The notes under the pieces: model-generated
Seen by the model: only the letters and a program-made list of their open reading frames with translations
The model's database searches: none
What the model was told of the DNA's origin: nothing
DNA from: Streptomyces exfoliatus
GTDB taxonomy: Bacteria; Actinomycetota; Actinomycetes; Streptomycetales; Streptomycetaceae
NCBI RefSeq assembly: GCF_000725545.1
Contig: NZ_JNZP01000027.1
Span: 31,080-95,079, forward strand
Direction of reading: 5' to 3'
Length of the DNA: 64,000 nucleotides
In this document: one piece after another, positions 44,527 through 55,308 of the stretch
Numbering within the stretch: position 1 is the stretch's first letter
How the letters are laid out: every line of letters begins with the position of its first letter
Program-made: the position numbers and the translations under genes

Positions 44527-45774
44527 TCAGAGCGCCCCGTCGACGCTCGGGGCGAGGAGTTCCTCGATCCTGAGGCCGAGGTGCAGAGTGAGCCGGTGGG
44601 CGCCGTCGTCGAGGTCGAGGCCGGTGATCTCCTGGATCTGGCGCAGGCGGTAGTAGAGCGAGGTGCGGTGGATTCCCAGCGTGTCCGCGGTCCGGGGAAT
44701 CGATCCCGCGTGTTCGAGGAAGCAGCGCAGGGTGTCCCGCAGGCGGTCGCCGCCGTGAGTGCCGCTCAGGGTACGGAGCGGTTTCGGGACCAGGGAGGCG
44801 TTCAGGGCGTGCTCGGGGAGCTGGAGGAGCACCGCGAGCTCCCCGAGCAGCTCCCAGTCACCGGCGCTCTTCAGGGTGGGCAGTCGGCGCGCCGCGCGTG
44901 CCGCCACGAGCGCCTGCTCGTACGACGTCCAGGCGTCGTCCAGGCTGGGGTGCCGGCCGCCGACGCCGATCACGGGGTCCGCCGACGGGCCCAGGAAGGT
45001 GCGGAGTTCGTCCAGGATGCGAGCGGACTGTGCGGTGATCTCGTCCTGGCCGGGTGGGCGGTCGCGCAGCTGGAGCAGTGTCGCCCGCTCCTTGCCGATC
45101 GCGATGAGGCCCTGGGCCGAACGCGTCTGCCGGAACCCTTCCAGCGCCCCCCACAGGGCCGCCTCGGACTGTCGTACGAGTTCGGTGGCGCAGCTCAGCT
45201 GAACGACGGTGACCAGGACGTGCTCGGCCGCTCCGAGCAGTCCGAGTTCCTTGGCCCGCCGCCGTGCGGTGGTACGGGCGGCGACGTCGGTGCCGACGAG
45301 TTCGAGGACGAGGTCCCGCTCGTCGGCCTTCCGGGTGTCGCCGGCGATGTGCTCTCCGTGCATCTGGGCGGCCATGGCGTCCGCGGCCCTGGCGATGGCG
45401 CGTGTCTCGTGCTCCGCGAGCGTCTTCTCGGGCACGACCACCAGGAGCAGTCCCAGGAGATGCCCGCGCTCGCGCAGGGGCACGACGTAACGGGGCAGCA
45501 GTCCGAGGTCGTCCCGGCCCTCGATGAATCCGGCCCGGGACCACTGGGTCACGCCCTGGGCGAGTACGTAGCGGATGGTCGCGTTGTCGGCGCGGCCCTG
45601 CAACAGGGTGCCGATGCGAACCGGGTCCTCGTCGCCGAAGTGGCGGCTCGTGCAGACCATGCGGACCAGCGGGTCGTCGACGGCGACGGACCGGCCGAGC
45701 CGCTCCGCGAGGTCGTCGACGAGCGCCTGGAGCTCGGGGCTGCCGGGGCGGGCTCGCTGGAGCCTTACGGTCAT
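44527..45774 (-). CDS. PucR/CdaR-type helix-turn-helix regulator
   Basis: A 415-residue regulator. An N-terminal GAF-like region (AVDDPLVRMVCTSRHFGDEDPVRIGTLL) precedes a GGDEF-like middle and the C-terminal PucR HTH_30: LRDTLRCFLEHAGSIPRTADTLGIHRTSLYYRLRQIQEITGLDLDDGAHRLTLHLGLRI. The ATG at 45774 has GAGAGG upstream. PucR relatives control purine, sugar-acid and other catabolic genes; here the target may be the adjacent hydrolase. It is not close to the urate cluster. Confidence 0.88.
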   Translation of the reverse strand: MTVRLQRARPGSPELQALVDDLAERLGRSVAVDDPLVRMVCTSRHFGDEDPVRIGTLLQGRADNATIRYVLAQGVTQWSRAGFIEGRDDLGLLPRYVVPLRERGHLLGLLLVVVPEKTLAEHETRAIARAADAMAAQMHGEHIAGDTRKADERDLVLELVGTDVAARTTARRRAKELGLLGAAEHVLVTVVQLSCATELVRQSEAALWGALEGFRQTRSAQGLIAIGKERATLLQLRDRPPGQDEITAQSARILDELRTFLGPSADPVIGVGGRHPSLDDAWTSYEQALVAARAARRLPTLKSAGDWELLGELAVLLQLPEHALNASLVPKPLRTLSGTHGGDRLRDTLRCFLEHAGSIPRTADTLGIHRTSLYYRLRQIQEITGLDLDDGAHRLTLHLGLRIEELLAPSVDGAL

Positions 45775-45911
45775 GCGCTGTTCCTCTCTCGACCAACGGT
45801 TCCCCGCGGACTCCTCCATTCCGCGGCTCTTGATCATTCTGAGGAAGCGACGACCCCGGCACATCACACGAATCGTCCATTGTCATGGCGCCCGTGGGGG
45901 ATACGAAGCGA

Positions 45912-48797
45912 CTACTCTCCGCTGTCGCGACGCCTCACCAGCCGGGTCAGCTCCACGCGCGAGGTGATGTCCAGTTTGGTGAAGGCCCGGCGCAGGTGCG
46001 AGCTCACCGTGTGCGGCGAGAGGGAGAGGTGCTCGGCCACCTGTCGGTTGGTCAGCCCTCGGGCCACGAGCCGGACCACCCGGATCTCCGCGGCCGTCAG
46101 TTCGGGCCACGCGTCGGAGAGTCCGGCCGTCGAGGGCCGGCGGCGGACACCGGCTGCCCGCAGGCGCCCGCGGACGCGTGCGGCGTCCCGCTCGGCGCCC
46201 GCTCGCGCGTAGAGCGCGAGGGCCGTGTCGAAGTACGGCACCGCGTCGGGCTTGCGGGTGGCCGCCAGCTTGCGTCCGGCGTCCTCCAGCGCCGACGCCC
46301 GGGCCAGCGGCCGGGGGCAGTCCTCGTACAGCCGTACGGCGCGTACGAGAGGGGCGAGGTCGTTGTCGAGGAGCCCCCGGGCGTGCGCGGCGGTGGCGGC
46401 GAGGAAGGTGAGGTCGGGGTTGAGCACGGCCAGTCGCTCGGCCAGGGTCACCGCCTGCGCGGCCCGTTCGTGCGCGCCGGCGCGCAGCGCCAGGCGGACG
46501 AGGACCGGGGCGTCGGCGGGGTCGACCAGGCCGGCGTAGGCCGGCCGGTCCGCGGCGGGCGACGTCATCACCTCGTCGAGTTCGGCCATGGCACGGTCGG
46601 GCCGGCCTTCGAAGTCGGCCATCAGTGCCAGCATCCAGGAGCCGAAGTGCCGGACGACGGGTGCGCGGTCGCCGCGCATGCGCCTCGCCTCCGCCGCGTA
46701 CGCGCGCGCGGTCCGCCGGTCGTCGGTGTGGAGGGCGACGCGCATCATCACGTACCGGCCCGTGACGTCGGCGAGGTTGCCCGGGCCGAGATCGTCGTCG
46801 GCGGTCTCTGACGCGGCTTCGGCGTCGGCCCGGGCCTCCGTCAGCCGTCCGGCCTCCAGAAGGACGCGGGAGCGGGTCATGAGCCACATGCGGGTGGCCG
46901 CGATCCTGCCCTGCTCCCTGGTGATCCGGATGCCGTCCTCCGCGGCGGCGAGCGCCTCCGCGGAACGTCCGGTGGTGTTCGACAGGAGAGCGTGCCACAA
47001 GGCCTCCGGAACCCACAGCGAGGTGCTGACGCCGAGGGCGTCGGCCAGCGCGGCGGCCCGCTCGGCCTGCCGGAACGCCTCGGCGAGGTCCATGCGGTGG
47101 AAACTCACGGCCGAGCGGACCGTCGTCAGCGTGGCCTCGGCGGAGCGGTCCCCCGCTGCCGCCGCGGTGTCCCACGCCTCCGCGGCGACCTGCTCGGCCG
47201 CCGCGTGCTCGCCCGCCATCGACAGGCCGACGGCGAGCATGGCGAGCAGTCGCCCCCTGACGTCCACGGGGATCCCGGGCAGTGCCGCCCCGGCGCGGGC
47301 CTGCCGGGCCGCCTCGGAGAAGTCGAACGGTACGGCGAGGCGTGCCAGGGCCAGACGTATGCGGGCCTCGTCCTCCGGTCCGAGACCGCCGGCCGCGAGG
47401 GCGGAGGCTCCCAGCTCACGGGCCTGGGCGGCCCGGCCCGTCTGCCAGAGCAGCGGGATCGTCTCGGCGATGACCCGCGGCCGCTCCGGAGCGTCCGCCG
47501 TGGTGAGTTCCAGGGCCTTGAGGCTGCGCTCCGCGGCGGGTCCGGGAGCGGTGGCCGCGAGGTCCGCCGCGGCGGTCCGCAGCCGGTGGGCCTCCGTCAC
47601 GTCTCGCGGCCGCGCTCCCCCGGCCTCCGCCGCCTCCGCCGCCTCCGCCGGTGCTCTCCCGGCCGACGGCCCGGGACGTTCGACGGGGGAGGCCACGGTC
47701 CCCGGCGGCGGCTCGGCGGCGTGGCCGCGCAGGGCCTGACGCAGCGGCAGGGGGAGGCCGGCTTCCACCGCCTCGCGGATCAGGTCGTGGCGGAAGGCGA
47801 GGCGATCCCCGCTTTCGGTGAGCAGATCGGCGTCGAGGGCTTCCCGTACCGCTGTGATGAGCGCCGCCGAGGGCCTGCCGAGCAGCTCGGCCAGCAGCGC
47901 GACGGTGACGGGGGCGCCCACGGCGGCCGCCGTATGGACCAGCTCCCGTGCCTCGTCGGACAGCTGGTCGAGGCGGCGCACGACAGAGGGGAGTCGCCGG
48001 GGGGCGGGTGGTCCGGCCGTCAGCCTGGCCGTGCCGTTCTCGATCGTCACGGCCTCCCGCAGCGAGCCGAGCAGCTCGACCAGCAGCTGCGGGACTCCTT
48101 CGGCGCGGCGGGCGACGCGGAGCAGGTCATGGTCGGGAGCGGCGCCGAGGACGTCCTCGGTGATCCGTGCGGTCACCTCGTCGTCCAGCGCTCCCAGCGC
48201 CAGCTCGTGTGCGCCTGCCCGCCGGATCCGGTCCAGGGTCGTGCGCACTCCCGACGGCACGCTGCCGCCGCGCACGGCGACCAGCCACAGGATGGGGTGC
48301 GACGAGAGTCCGGCCGCGAGGGTGTTGAAGGTGAGAAGGGTCAGGTCGTCGCACCACTGGAGGTCGTCGAGGACGACGAGCAGGGGGCCGTTGCGAGCCG
48401 TCTCCCTCAGGCGGTCCCCGAGTTCCTGGAGCAGCCAGAAGCGCTGGCCGGGTGTCGTGGCGAGGTCTCTGAGGCGGAGGGCGCCCGGCAGCGGTTCCTC
48501 GCCGGAGAGCAGACCGTCGAGGAGCGGGCCGAGCGGCACGAACTGTTCGTCGGGGTCCGCCGCTCCCTCGAAGACCCTCGTCCCGCGCCGCCCCGCGGCT
48601 GCCGCGGCCTCCGCGAGGATCCTGGACCTGCCGATGCCGACGGGGCCTTCGACGCGGATGATCCCGCCTTCGCCCCGGTCGAGCGCGTCGAGCCGCGCCT
48701 CGATGAACGCCAGTTCGGCGTCCCTGCCGCGGAGGGGCGTCCGTACGCCTTCGGGTTCCTCGGGCAGGGTCCTTGTCGTCACTCGGTGCACGCTCAT
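45912..48797 (-). CDS. Large AAA ATPase-LuxR transcriptional regulator
   Basis: A 961-residue LAL-type regulator. N-terminal AAA/STAND-like ATPase (about 20-270), TPR-like helical middle, and C-terminal LuxR HTH: WPELTAAEIRVVRLVARGLTNRQVAEHLSLSPHTVSSHLRRAFTKLDITSRVEL. Walker A reads GPVGIGRS, with Arg in place of the usual Lys; Walker B LLVVLDDLQWCDD is normal. Start at the ATG 48797, whose ribosome-binding site is poor. About 60 bases separate it from the FMN reductase gene upstream. Confidence 0.85.
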   Translation of the reverse strand: MSVHRVTTRTLPEEPEGVRTPLRGRDAELAFIEARLDALDRGEGGIIRVEGPVGIGRSRILAEAAAAAGRRGTRVFEGAADPDEQFVPLGPLLDGLLSGEEPLPGALRLRDLATTPGQRFWLLQELGDRLRETARNGPLLVVLDDLQWCDDLTLLTFNTLAAGLSSHPILWLVAVRGGSVPSGVRTTLDRIRRAGAHELALGALDDEVTARITEDVLGAAPDHDLLRVARRAEGVPQLLVELLGSLREAVTIENGTARLTAGPPAPRRLPSVVRRLDQLSDEARELVHTAAAVGAPVTVALLAELLGRPSAALITAVREALDADLLTESGDRLAFRHDLIREAVEAGLPLPLRQALRGHAAEPPPGTVASPVERPGPSAGRAPAEAAEAAEAGGARPRDVTEAHRLRTAAADLAATAPGPAAERSLKALELTTADAPERPRVIAETIPLLWQTGRAAQARELGASALAAGGLGPEDEARIRLALARLAVPFDFSEAARQARAGAALPGIPVDVRGRLLAMLAVGLSMAGEHAAAEQVAAEAWDTAAAAGDRSAEATLTTVRSAVSFHRMDLAEAFRQAERAAALADALGVSTSLWVPEALWHALLSNTTGRSAEALAAAEDGIRITREQGRIAATRMWLMTRSRVLLEAGRLTEARADAEAASETADDDLGPGNLADVTGRYVMMRVALHTDDRRTARAYAAEARRMRGDRAPVVRHFGSWMLALMADFEGRPDRAMAELDEVMTSPAADRPAYAGLVDPADAPVLVRLALRAGAHERAAQAVTLAERLAVLNPDLTFLAATAAHARGLLDNDLAPLVRAVRLYEDCPRPLARASALEDAGRKLAATRKPDAVPYFDTALALYARAGAERDAARVRGRLRAAGVRRRPSTAGLSDAWPELTAAEIRVVRLVARGLTNRQVAEHLSLSPHTVSSHLRRAFTKLDITSRVELTRLVRRRDSGE

Positions 48798-48858
48798 ACG
48801 GCGGATCAGTATGAACCATGTGAACCACCCCGCCGTCGCCCGGCCCCGGGGGCCCGTC

Positions 48859-49473
48859 TCAGTCGAAGCGCAGGTCGGCGAGTTGCCGTTCGAGGACGGT
48901 GACGTCGTCCTCGGGCTCTTCACCGGCCGGGCGGGCCGCCATGAGCGAGGCGAGCTCGACGCCCGCCCGGCGGACGCGGCCGGGAAGGCCGTCCGTGTAA
49001 TCGTCTCCCCCGGAGCCCCAGTCCTCGGAGGCCGCGAACACGGCGGTGGGGACGACGACGGCGCGGAGATGGGCGAAGAGCGGGCGCACCGCGTGGTCGA
49101 GGACCAGGGAGTGGCGGGCGGTGCCGCCCGTCGCCGCGGTCAGGACCGGCTTCCCTGAGAGGGCGTCCGGATCGATCACGTCGAAGAAGGACTTGAAGAG
49201 ACCGCTGTAGGAAGCGGCGAACACGGGAGTCACCACGATCAGGCCGTCGGCCGCCGTCACCGTGTCGATCGCGGCGCTGAGTCGCGGCGGCGGGAAGCCG
49301 GTCACGAGGTGGTCGGCGATGTCGCCGGCCAGTTCCCGCAGCTCCACGACCTGGGTCGACGGCGCCTGTCCCCGGGCGGTGAGTTCGTCGCGGGCCGCCT
49401 CGGCCAGCCGGTCCGCGAGCAGGCGGGTGGAGGAGGGGGTGCTCAGCCCCGCGGAGACGACGATCAGCTTCAT
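48859..49473 (-). CDS. NAD(P)H-dependent FMN reductase
   Basis: A 204-residue flavodoxin-like reductase (NADPH_FMN_red): KLIVVSAGLSTPSSTRLLADRL (phosphate loop), DGLIVVTPVFAASYSGLFKSFFDVID, VLTAATGGTARHSLVLDHAVRPLFAHLRAVVVPTAVFA. This matches the FMN reductases that pair with LLM-class monooxygenases. Its ATG overlaps the stop of the LLM gene (ATGA), so the two form a two-component flavin system. Confidence 0.9.
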   Translation of the reverse strand: MKLIVVSAGLSTPSSTRLLADRLAEAARDELTARGQAPSTQVVELRELAGDIADHLVTGFPPPRLSAAIDTVTAADGLIVVTPVFAASYSGLFKSFFDVIDPDALSGKPVLTAATGGTARHSLVLDHAVRPLFAHLRAVVVPTAVFAASEDWGSGGDDYTDGLPGRVRRAGVELASLMAARPAGEEPEDDVTVLERQLADLRFD

Positions 49474-50555
49474 GCGGCGGACACCTCACGGACGGTTCGG
49501 AGGGACGCGTGTGTGGGGGCCTCCGGCACGTCGGCCGGGCGCCCCTTGGCGAATTCGCTCCGCAGCACGGGCACGACCTCCTCGCCGAGGATGTCGAGCT
49601 GTTCGAGGACGGTCTTCAGGGGCAGGCCCGCGTGGTCCATCAGGAACAGCTGGCGCTGGTAGTCGCCGACGCTCTCGCGGAACGACAGGGTCCGCTCGAT
49701 GACCTGCTGGGGAGAGCCCACCGTCAGCGGGGTCTGCTCGGTGAAGTCCTCGAGCGAAGGGCCGTGCCCGTACACGGGGGCGTTGTCGAAGTAGGGACGG
49801 AACTCCCGTACCGCGTCCTGGGAGTTCTTGCGCATGAAGACCTGTCCGCCCAGGCCGACGATGGCGTCCTCCGGCCGGCCGTGGCCGTGGTGCGCGAACC
49901 GGCGCCGGTAGAGCTGCACCATGCGCCGGGTGTGGTCGGCCGGCCAGAAGATGTTGTTGTGGAAGAAGCCGTCGCCGTAGAAGGCGGCCTGCTCGGCGAT
50001 CTCGGGGGACCTGATGGATCCGTGCCAGACGAAGGGCGGGACGCCGTCCAGGGGCCGGGGTGTCGAGGTGAAGGCCTGGAGCGGCGTACGGAACGTGCCC
50101 TCCCAGTCCACGACGTCCTCGCGCCACAGCCGGCGCAGCAGCGTGTAGTTCTCCTTGGCGAGGTTGATGCCCTGGCGGATGTCCTGTCCGAACCAGGGGT
50201 AGACAGGACCGGTGTTGCCGCGCCCCAGCATGAGGTCGACCCGGCCGTCGGCCAGGTGCTGGAGCATCGCGTAGTCCTCGGCGATCTTCACCGGGTCGTT
50301 GGTGGTGATCAGCGTCGTGGACGTGGACAGGATCAGGTTCTCGGTGCGGGCGGCGATGTGGCCGAGCAGGGTCGTCGGCGACGACGGGACGAACGGCGGG
50401 TTGTGGTGCTCGCCCGTCGCGAAGACGTCGAGGCCGACCTCCTCGGCCTTGAGGGCGATGGCGACCATCGCCTTGATGCGCTCGTGTTCCGACGGAGTAC
50501 GGCCGTCGGTGGGGTCGGGGGTCACGTCCCCGACGGTGAAGATGCCGAACTGCAT
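49470..50555 (-). CDS. LLM class flavin-dependent oxidoreductase
   Basis: A 361-residue luciferase-like monooxygenase (TIM barrel). N-terminal MQFGIFTVGDV, GLDVFATGEHHNPPF, LSTSTTLITTNDPVKIAEDYAMLQHLADGRVDLMLGRGNT and WHGSIRSPEIAEQAAFYGDGFF are typical. It should use FMNH2 from the co-translated reductase to oxygenate an unknown substrate. First gene of the pair. Confidence 0.9.
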   Translation of the reverse strand: MQFGIFTVGDVTPDPTDGRTPSEHERIKAMVAIALKAEEVGLDVFATGEHHNPPFVPSSPTTLLGHIAARTENLILSTSTTLITTNDPVKIAEDYAMLQHLADGRVDLMLGRGNTGPVYPWFGQDIRQGINLAKENYTLLRRLWREDVVDWEGTFRTPLQAFTSTPRPLDGVPPFVWHGSIRSPEIAEQAAFYGDGFFHNNIFWPADHTRRMVQLYRRRFAHHGHGRPEDAIVGLGGQVFMRKNSQDAVREFRPYFDNAPVYGHGPSLEDFTEQTPLTVGSPQQVIERTLSFRESVGDYQRQLFLMDHAGLPLKTVLEQLDILGEEVVPVLRSEFAKGRPADVPEAPTHASLRTVREVSAA

Positions 50556-50580
50556 GGGGTTTCTGCTCTCCTGAGCTCGT

Positions 50581-50637
50581 CCGGTTCCCGGGCCGGGAAC
50601 CGGGGGCCGGGGTGACGCCGGGGATCCGGCGTCACCC
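50581..50637 (-). terminator. Two hairpins after the chloroperoxidase-like gene
   Basis: GGGTGACGCCGG (50610-50621) pairs perfectly with 50626-50637, about 20 bases past the stop at 50658; a second palindrome CCGGTTCCCG/CGGGAACCGG lies at 50581-50603. Confidence 0.7.
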
Positions 50638-50657
50638 AGCGGGTCAGCGGTGCGGCG

Positions 50658-51554
<897 letters not shown>

Positions 51555-51628
51555 TCACGCTAGGAGCGGTCCCGCACCTCCTGTTGCCGTACCGCGCACC
51601 ACCCCTTGCACGGGGGCGCAGAGGTCGC

Positions 51629-54424
51629 TCAGCCGCCGGTGGCCGTTCCGGCGTCGTCCTCGGCGAGGACGATCCGGGCCAGGTGGACCCTGGAGCGCAC
51701 CGAGAGCTTGCGGAAGATCGACGCCAGATGGGTGTTGACCGTGTGCGGGGAGACGACGAGGGTCTCCGCGGCCGACCGGTTGGTGTGACCGGCGGCGATC
51801 AGCCGGGCCACCTTGCGTTCCGAGGCCGTGAGCGCGTCCCAGCCCTGGCCGGGGCGCGGCCGGAGGCGTCCGGTACGTCGGCCGGAGCGGAGTGTGGCCC
51901 GTTCCGGATCGGCCCGCACCCGGTCGGCCTCTGCGTCGGCCCCCGCCTGGGCGTAGATGTCGTGCGCCCTGGTCAGGGCGGGTGTCGCGGCGGGGTCGCC
52001 TGCCGCGAGAAGGGCGCGCCCGAGGTCGGCGGACGCGGCGGCGAGGGACAGCGGCCGGGGGCCGGTGAGGAGGATACGGACCGCTCGCTCCAGGAGTGCG
52101 TGGTCGGCGTTCACCAGGCCGGCCGCGTGGGCGGCCGTCCCCTGCGCGGTCGGCACGGAAGGGTTGCGGGTGGCGTGCTCCGCCGCCTGGGCCGCGAGGT
52201 CCTCGGCCAGGTTCCGGTCCCCGCCGCGCAGGGCGATCCGCACGGCCTGGACGACGTGGGGGCGCAGGAGCCGCCATCGGAGGAAGGGGTGGTCCCGCTG
52301 CACGGACCGGACCAGTTCGACCGCTGCCGCGTGGTCGCCGGCGGCGTCGGCGACGACGGCCTCGAAGTACCGGTGCGTGGCGTGGTTGCCCGTGTTCGGC
52401 CGGTCGGCCACGGCCGCCCGCACGACGTCCAGGTGTTCCCGCGCGGCTTCGCGGTCGCCGCGCAGCAGCGCGAGGATGCCGCGGTTGACGCGGATGTTGA
52501 CCAGGTTGCCGGGCACGTGGAGGTCCGCTTCGAGCCGCTCGGCGGTGACGAGGTCGGCGTCCGCGTCGTCGAGCCGGCCGAGCCCCATGTTCAGGGTTCC
52601 CTGGGCCCAGATCAGCATGGCGGGACGCAGGGGAGCGTCGTCGGCCGTCCGGAGCAGTCGCCGTACGGTGTCGAAGTCGTCCATGTGGATCCGCGCGACG
52701 GCCTCCTCGGGCAGGAACGCCGCGTCGAACACGCTCAGCGCCGTGTGGTGTTCGACGGCGGCGGCGCAGTCGCCCGCGTTGAGGGCGATCTCGCCGAGGC
52801 CCCACAACGCGAGGACACGGGCCTCCCGGTCACCGGAGCGCGCCGCCTCGGCGAGCGCCCGTTCGCCGGTCTCCCGAGCGGCCCCGAGGTCGCTTCCGCG
52901 GGACCGGGCGAGGGCCTGCCGGGCGGTGAGCCGGGCGCGGATCACCGGGTCGGTGACGGCTGCCAGTGCCGCCGTCGAGCGGCGGGTCAGCTCGTGGACG
53001 TCGTCGAGGTGCCACAGCGTGTCGCCGAGGACGGACTGCAGTCGGGCGAAGACGTCCAGGGGCGGCTGCCGGGCGAGCAGCGTGTCGCCGGTGTCCCGTG
53101 CCTGGGTGTACCGGCCCGCGCGGGTCAGCGCGACGATGGCCCGTTCTCCCACGTCGAACATCATGGGCGCATGGGGCGGTACGAGTTCCAGGGCGCGTAC
53201 GGCCAGGTCGGCGGCGAGGTCGGGCATCACGGCGCTCACGTCCGCGGCGGCCGTGCCGAGCAGTCCGATCGCCTCCTGGTCGCCGGGTTCGGCGCTCTTC
53301 AGCAGGTGCGGGACCGCGTCGGTGGAGCTGCGGCCCGCCGCGACGAGTCGGCTCGCCGCCTCACGGTGGAGCGCCCGGCGTACGGAGGGGGCGAGATCGG
53401 CGTACACCGCCTGGCGGAGCAGGTCGTGGCGGAACAGGAGGCGTTCGCCGTCGTCGTGGAGGAGGGCGGCCGCGAGCGCCTCGTCCACTTCGGCGCTGAG
53501 TCCGGAGGCGGGCCGGCCGCACAGGGCGGCGGCGTCCGCGAGCGAGAACGCGCGGCCGAGGACCGAGCCGATCCGCAGGAAGTGGAGGGTGTCCGGACGG
53601 AGATCGGCCAGCCGGTCGCGTACGCCGAGGACCAGCCGCTCCGGCGGCTCCGAGGTGTCCGCGCCCGAGGGCTGCTCCGGCGCGTCCGCGCCCGATGCCG
53701 CGAAGCCCGTGAGCATCTCGGCCGCGAGGAAGGGGTTGCCTCCCGCGCCGTCGAGGAGTTCCGCGACGCGCGCCGGCACGTCCCCGCCGAGGACGTCCCT
53801 GGCCAGTTCGGCCAGGGCCGTGTCGGACAGCGGCCGGAGGGGAAGGGTCGTCGGCCGCGGCCCCTGTCCGTACAGCTCCGGGTCGTTCCTGCCCGTGAGC
53901 AGCCAGAGGACCGGGGAGCTGAGCAGCCGTGCCGGCATGACGCTCAGGGCGAACCGGCTCAGCGGGTCGGCCCAGTGGACGTCGTCGACCGCGATCAGTA
54001 CGGGCGTGCCCGCCGAGCGTTCCTCGATCAGCTGGGCCAGTCGTTCGACGAGCCAGATGCGCTGGTCGTGGTGGCCCGCGAGGTCGGCGAAGTCCGTACT
54101 GGACAGCAGTGGCGGGTCACCGTGCAGGAGGCCTGAGGCCAGCGAGGCGAGCGGTGCCAGCTCGTGCAGTTCCTCGGCGCGTCCATGGCTGACGACGAAC
54201 CCGTGAGCCCGCGCGATCGAGAGGGTCTCGCGCAGCAGAACGGTCTTCCCGATCCCGGGCTCGCCCAGGATCAGCGCGGTCGCTCCGCCCTCGCCGTCGC
54301 GCACCGCCTCGACGAGGGCGCGCAGCCGCTCCAGCTCGGCCTCGCGGCCCCGCAGCCCGGGCCTGCTCAGCGCCGTGCTCCCGGGCACCGCTGTGCCTTC
54401 TCCCTGGGGCCGGTCGGTGCTCAT
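51629..54424 (-). CDS. Large AAA ATPase-LuxR regulator linked to the ABC importer
   Basis: A 931-residue LAL-type regulator: Walker A LILGEPGIGKTVLL (intact), Walker B VLIAVDDVHWADPL, long TPR-like middle, and a C-terminal LuxR HTH: WDALTASERKVARLIAAGHTNRSAAETLVVSPHTVNTHLASIFRKLSVRSRVHLARIV. Its ATG overlaps the stop of the second permease gene (ATGA), so it is the last gene of the sugar importer operon. MalT-like control of carbohydrate uptake fits this arrangement. Confidence 0.88.
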   Translation of the reverse strand: MSTDRPQGEGTAVPGSTALSRPGLRGREAELERLRALVEAVRDGEGGATALILGEPGIGKTVLLRETLSIARAHGFVVSHGRAEELHELAPLASLASGLLHGDPPLLSSTDFADLAGHHDQRIWLVERLAQLIEERSAGTPVLIAVDDVHWADPLSRFALSVMPARLLSSPVLWLLTGRNDPELYGQGPRPTTLPLRPLSDTALAELARDVLGGDVPARVAELLDGAGGNPFLAAEMLTGFAASGADAPEQPSGADTSEPPERLVLGVRDRLADLRPDTLHFLRIGSVLGRAFSLADAAALCGRPASGLSAEVDEALAAALLHDDGERLLFRHDLLRQAVYADLAPSVRRALHREAASRLVAAGRSSTDAVPHLLKSAEPGDQEAIGLLGTAAADVSAVMPDLAADLAVRALELVPPHAPMMFDVGERAIVALTRAGRYTQARDTGDTLLARQPPLDVFARLQSVLGDTLWHLDDVHELTRRSTAALAAVTDPVIRARLTARQALARSRGSDLGAARETGERALAEAARSGDREARVLALWGLGEIALNAGDCAAAVEHHTALSVFDAAFLPEEAVARIHMDDFDTVRRLLRTADDAPLRPAMLIWAQGTLNMGLGRLDDADADLVTAERLEADLHVPGNLVNIRVNRGILALLRGDREAAREHLDVVRAAVADRPNTGNHATHRYFEAVVADAAGDHAAAVELVRSVQRDHPFLRWRLLRPHVVQAVRIALRGGDRNLAEDLAAQAAEHATRNPSVPTAQGTAAHAAGLVNADHALLERAVRILLTGPRPLSLAAASADLGRALLAAGDPAATPALTRAHDIYAQAGADAEADRVRADPERATLRSGRRTGRLRPRPGQGWDALTASERKVARLIAAGHTNRSAAETLVVSPHTVNTHLASIFRKLSVRSRVHLARIVLAEDDAGTATGG

Positions 54425-55308
54425 CCCTTGACCGATCCGGCGAGCAGTCCCCGTGCGAAGTGCCGCCGGAGGGAGAAGAAGACGAGCAGCGGGACGCAGG
54501 CCGCCACGAAGGCTCCTGCGGTGAGCCGCTGCCACTCGTTGCCGTACGTCCCGGTCAGGCTCGCCAGTCTGACCGTCATCGGCGCGGTCTCGGCCGACCC
54601 GCCCGACAGCGTCAGTGCCACGAGGAGGTCGTTCCACACCCAGATGAACTGGATGATGGCGAAGGAGACCAGGGCCGGGCGGGCCAGGGGCAGCACGATC
54701 CGGAGCAGCAGCGTCCCGTGCGACGCGCCGTCCACGCGGGCGGCCTCGATCAGGTCCCGGGGCAGCCCCGCCAGGAAGTTGTGCAGGAGAAACACCGCGA
54801 ACGGCAGCGCGAAGACCGTGTGGGCGAACCAGATCTGGCCGAAACGCGCGGGACCGGTGAGGTTCCACGCGGGCAGGAACAGCCAGCCCTGGGAGAACAG
54901 CTTCAGGAGGGGGACGAGCGCCATCTGGAGCGGCACGACCTGGAGCGCGAAGACGCCGACGACGAGCGCGTCCCGCCCCCTGAAGTCGATCCACGCCAGG
55001 GCGTACGCGGCGAAGAACGCCAGCACCAGCGGGAACAGCACCGAGGGAAGGGTGATGACGACGGAGTTGACGAAGTGCTCCGCGAGCCGCCCCGACCCGT
55101 TCCCGCCGCCGGACAGGACCTCGCCGTAGTTGTCGAGCGTGAGACGCGGTGTACCGAACACGGTCCACCAGCCCGTCGTCTTGACCTCTTCCTCGGGGCG
55201 GAACGAGGAGATCAGCAGACCGAGGGCCGGTGTCGTCCAGAGGACCGCGATCACCACGGCGATCGCCGTGAAGGCGCGGGAGGACAGCTGCTCCCGGACG
55301 CCGTTCAC
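54421..55308 (-). CDS. Carbohydrate ABC transporter permease (MalG-like)
   Basis: A 295-residue inner-membrane permease with about six helices and the EAA loop LPRDLIEAARVDGASHGTLLLRIVLPLARPALV. It starts at GTG 55308, overlapping the stop of the MalF-like gene (GTGA). It forms the translocation channel together with the partner permease. No ATPase gene is in the operon; in streptomycetes such importers commonly use the shared MsiK ATPase encoded elsewhere. Confidence 0.9.
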   Translation of the reverse strand: MNGVREQLSSRAFTAIAVVIAVLWTTPALGLLISSFRPEEEVKTTGWWTVFGTPRLTLDNYGEVLSGGGNGSGRLAEHFVNSVVITLPSVLFPLVLAFFAAYALAWIDFRGRDALVVGVFALQVVPLQMALVPLLKLFSQGWLFLPAWNLTGPARFGQIWFAHTVFALPFAVFLLHNFLAGLPRDLIEAARVDGASHGTLLLRIVLPLARPALVSFAIIQFIWVWNDLLVALTLSGGSAETAPMTVRLASLTGTYGNEWQRLTAGAFVAACVPLLVFFSLRRHFARGLLAGSVKG

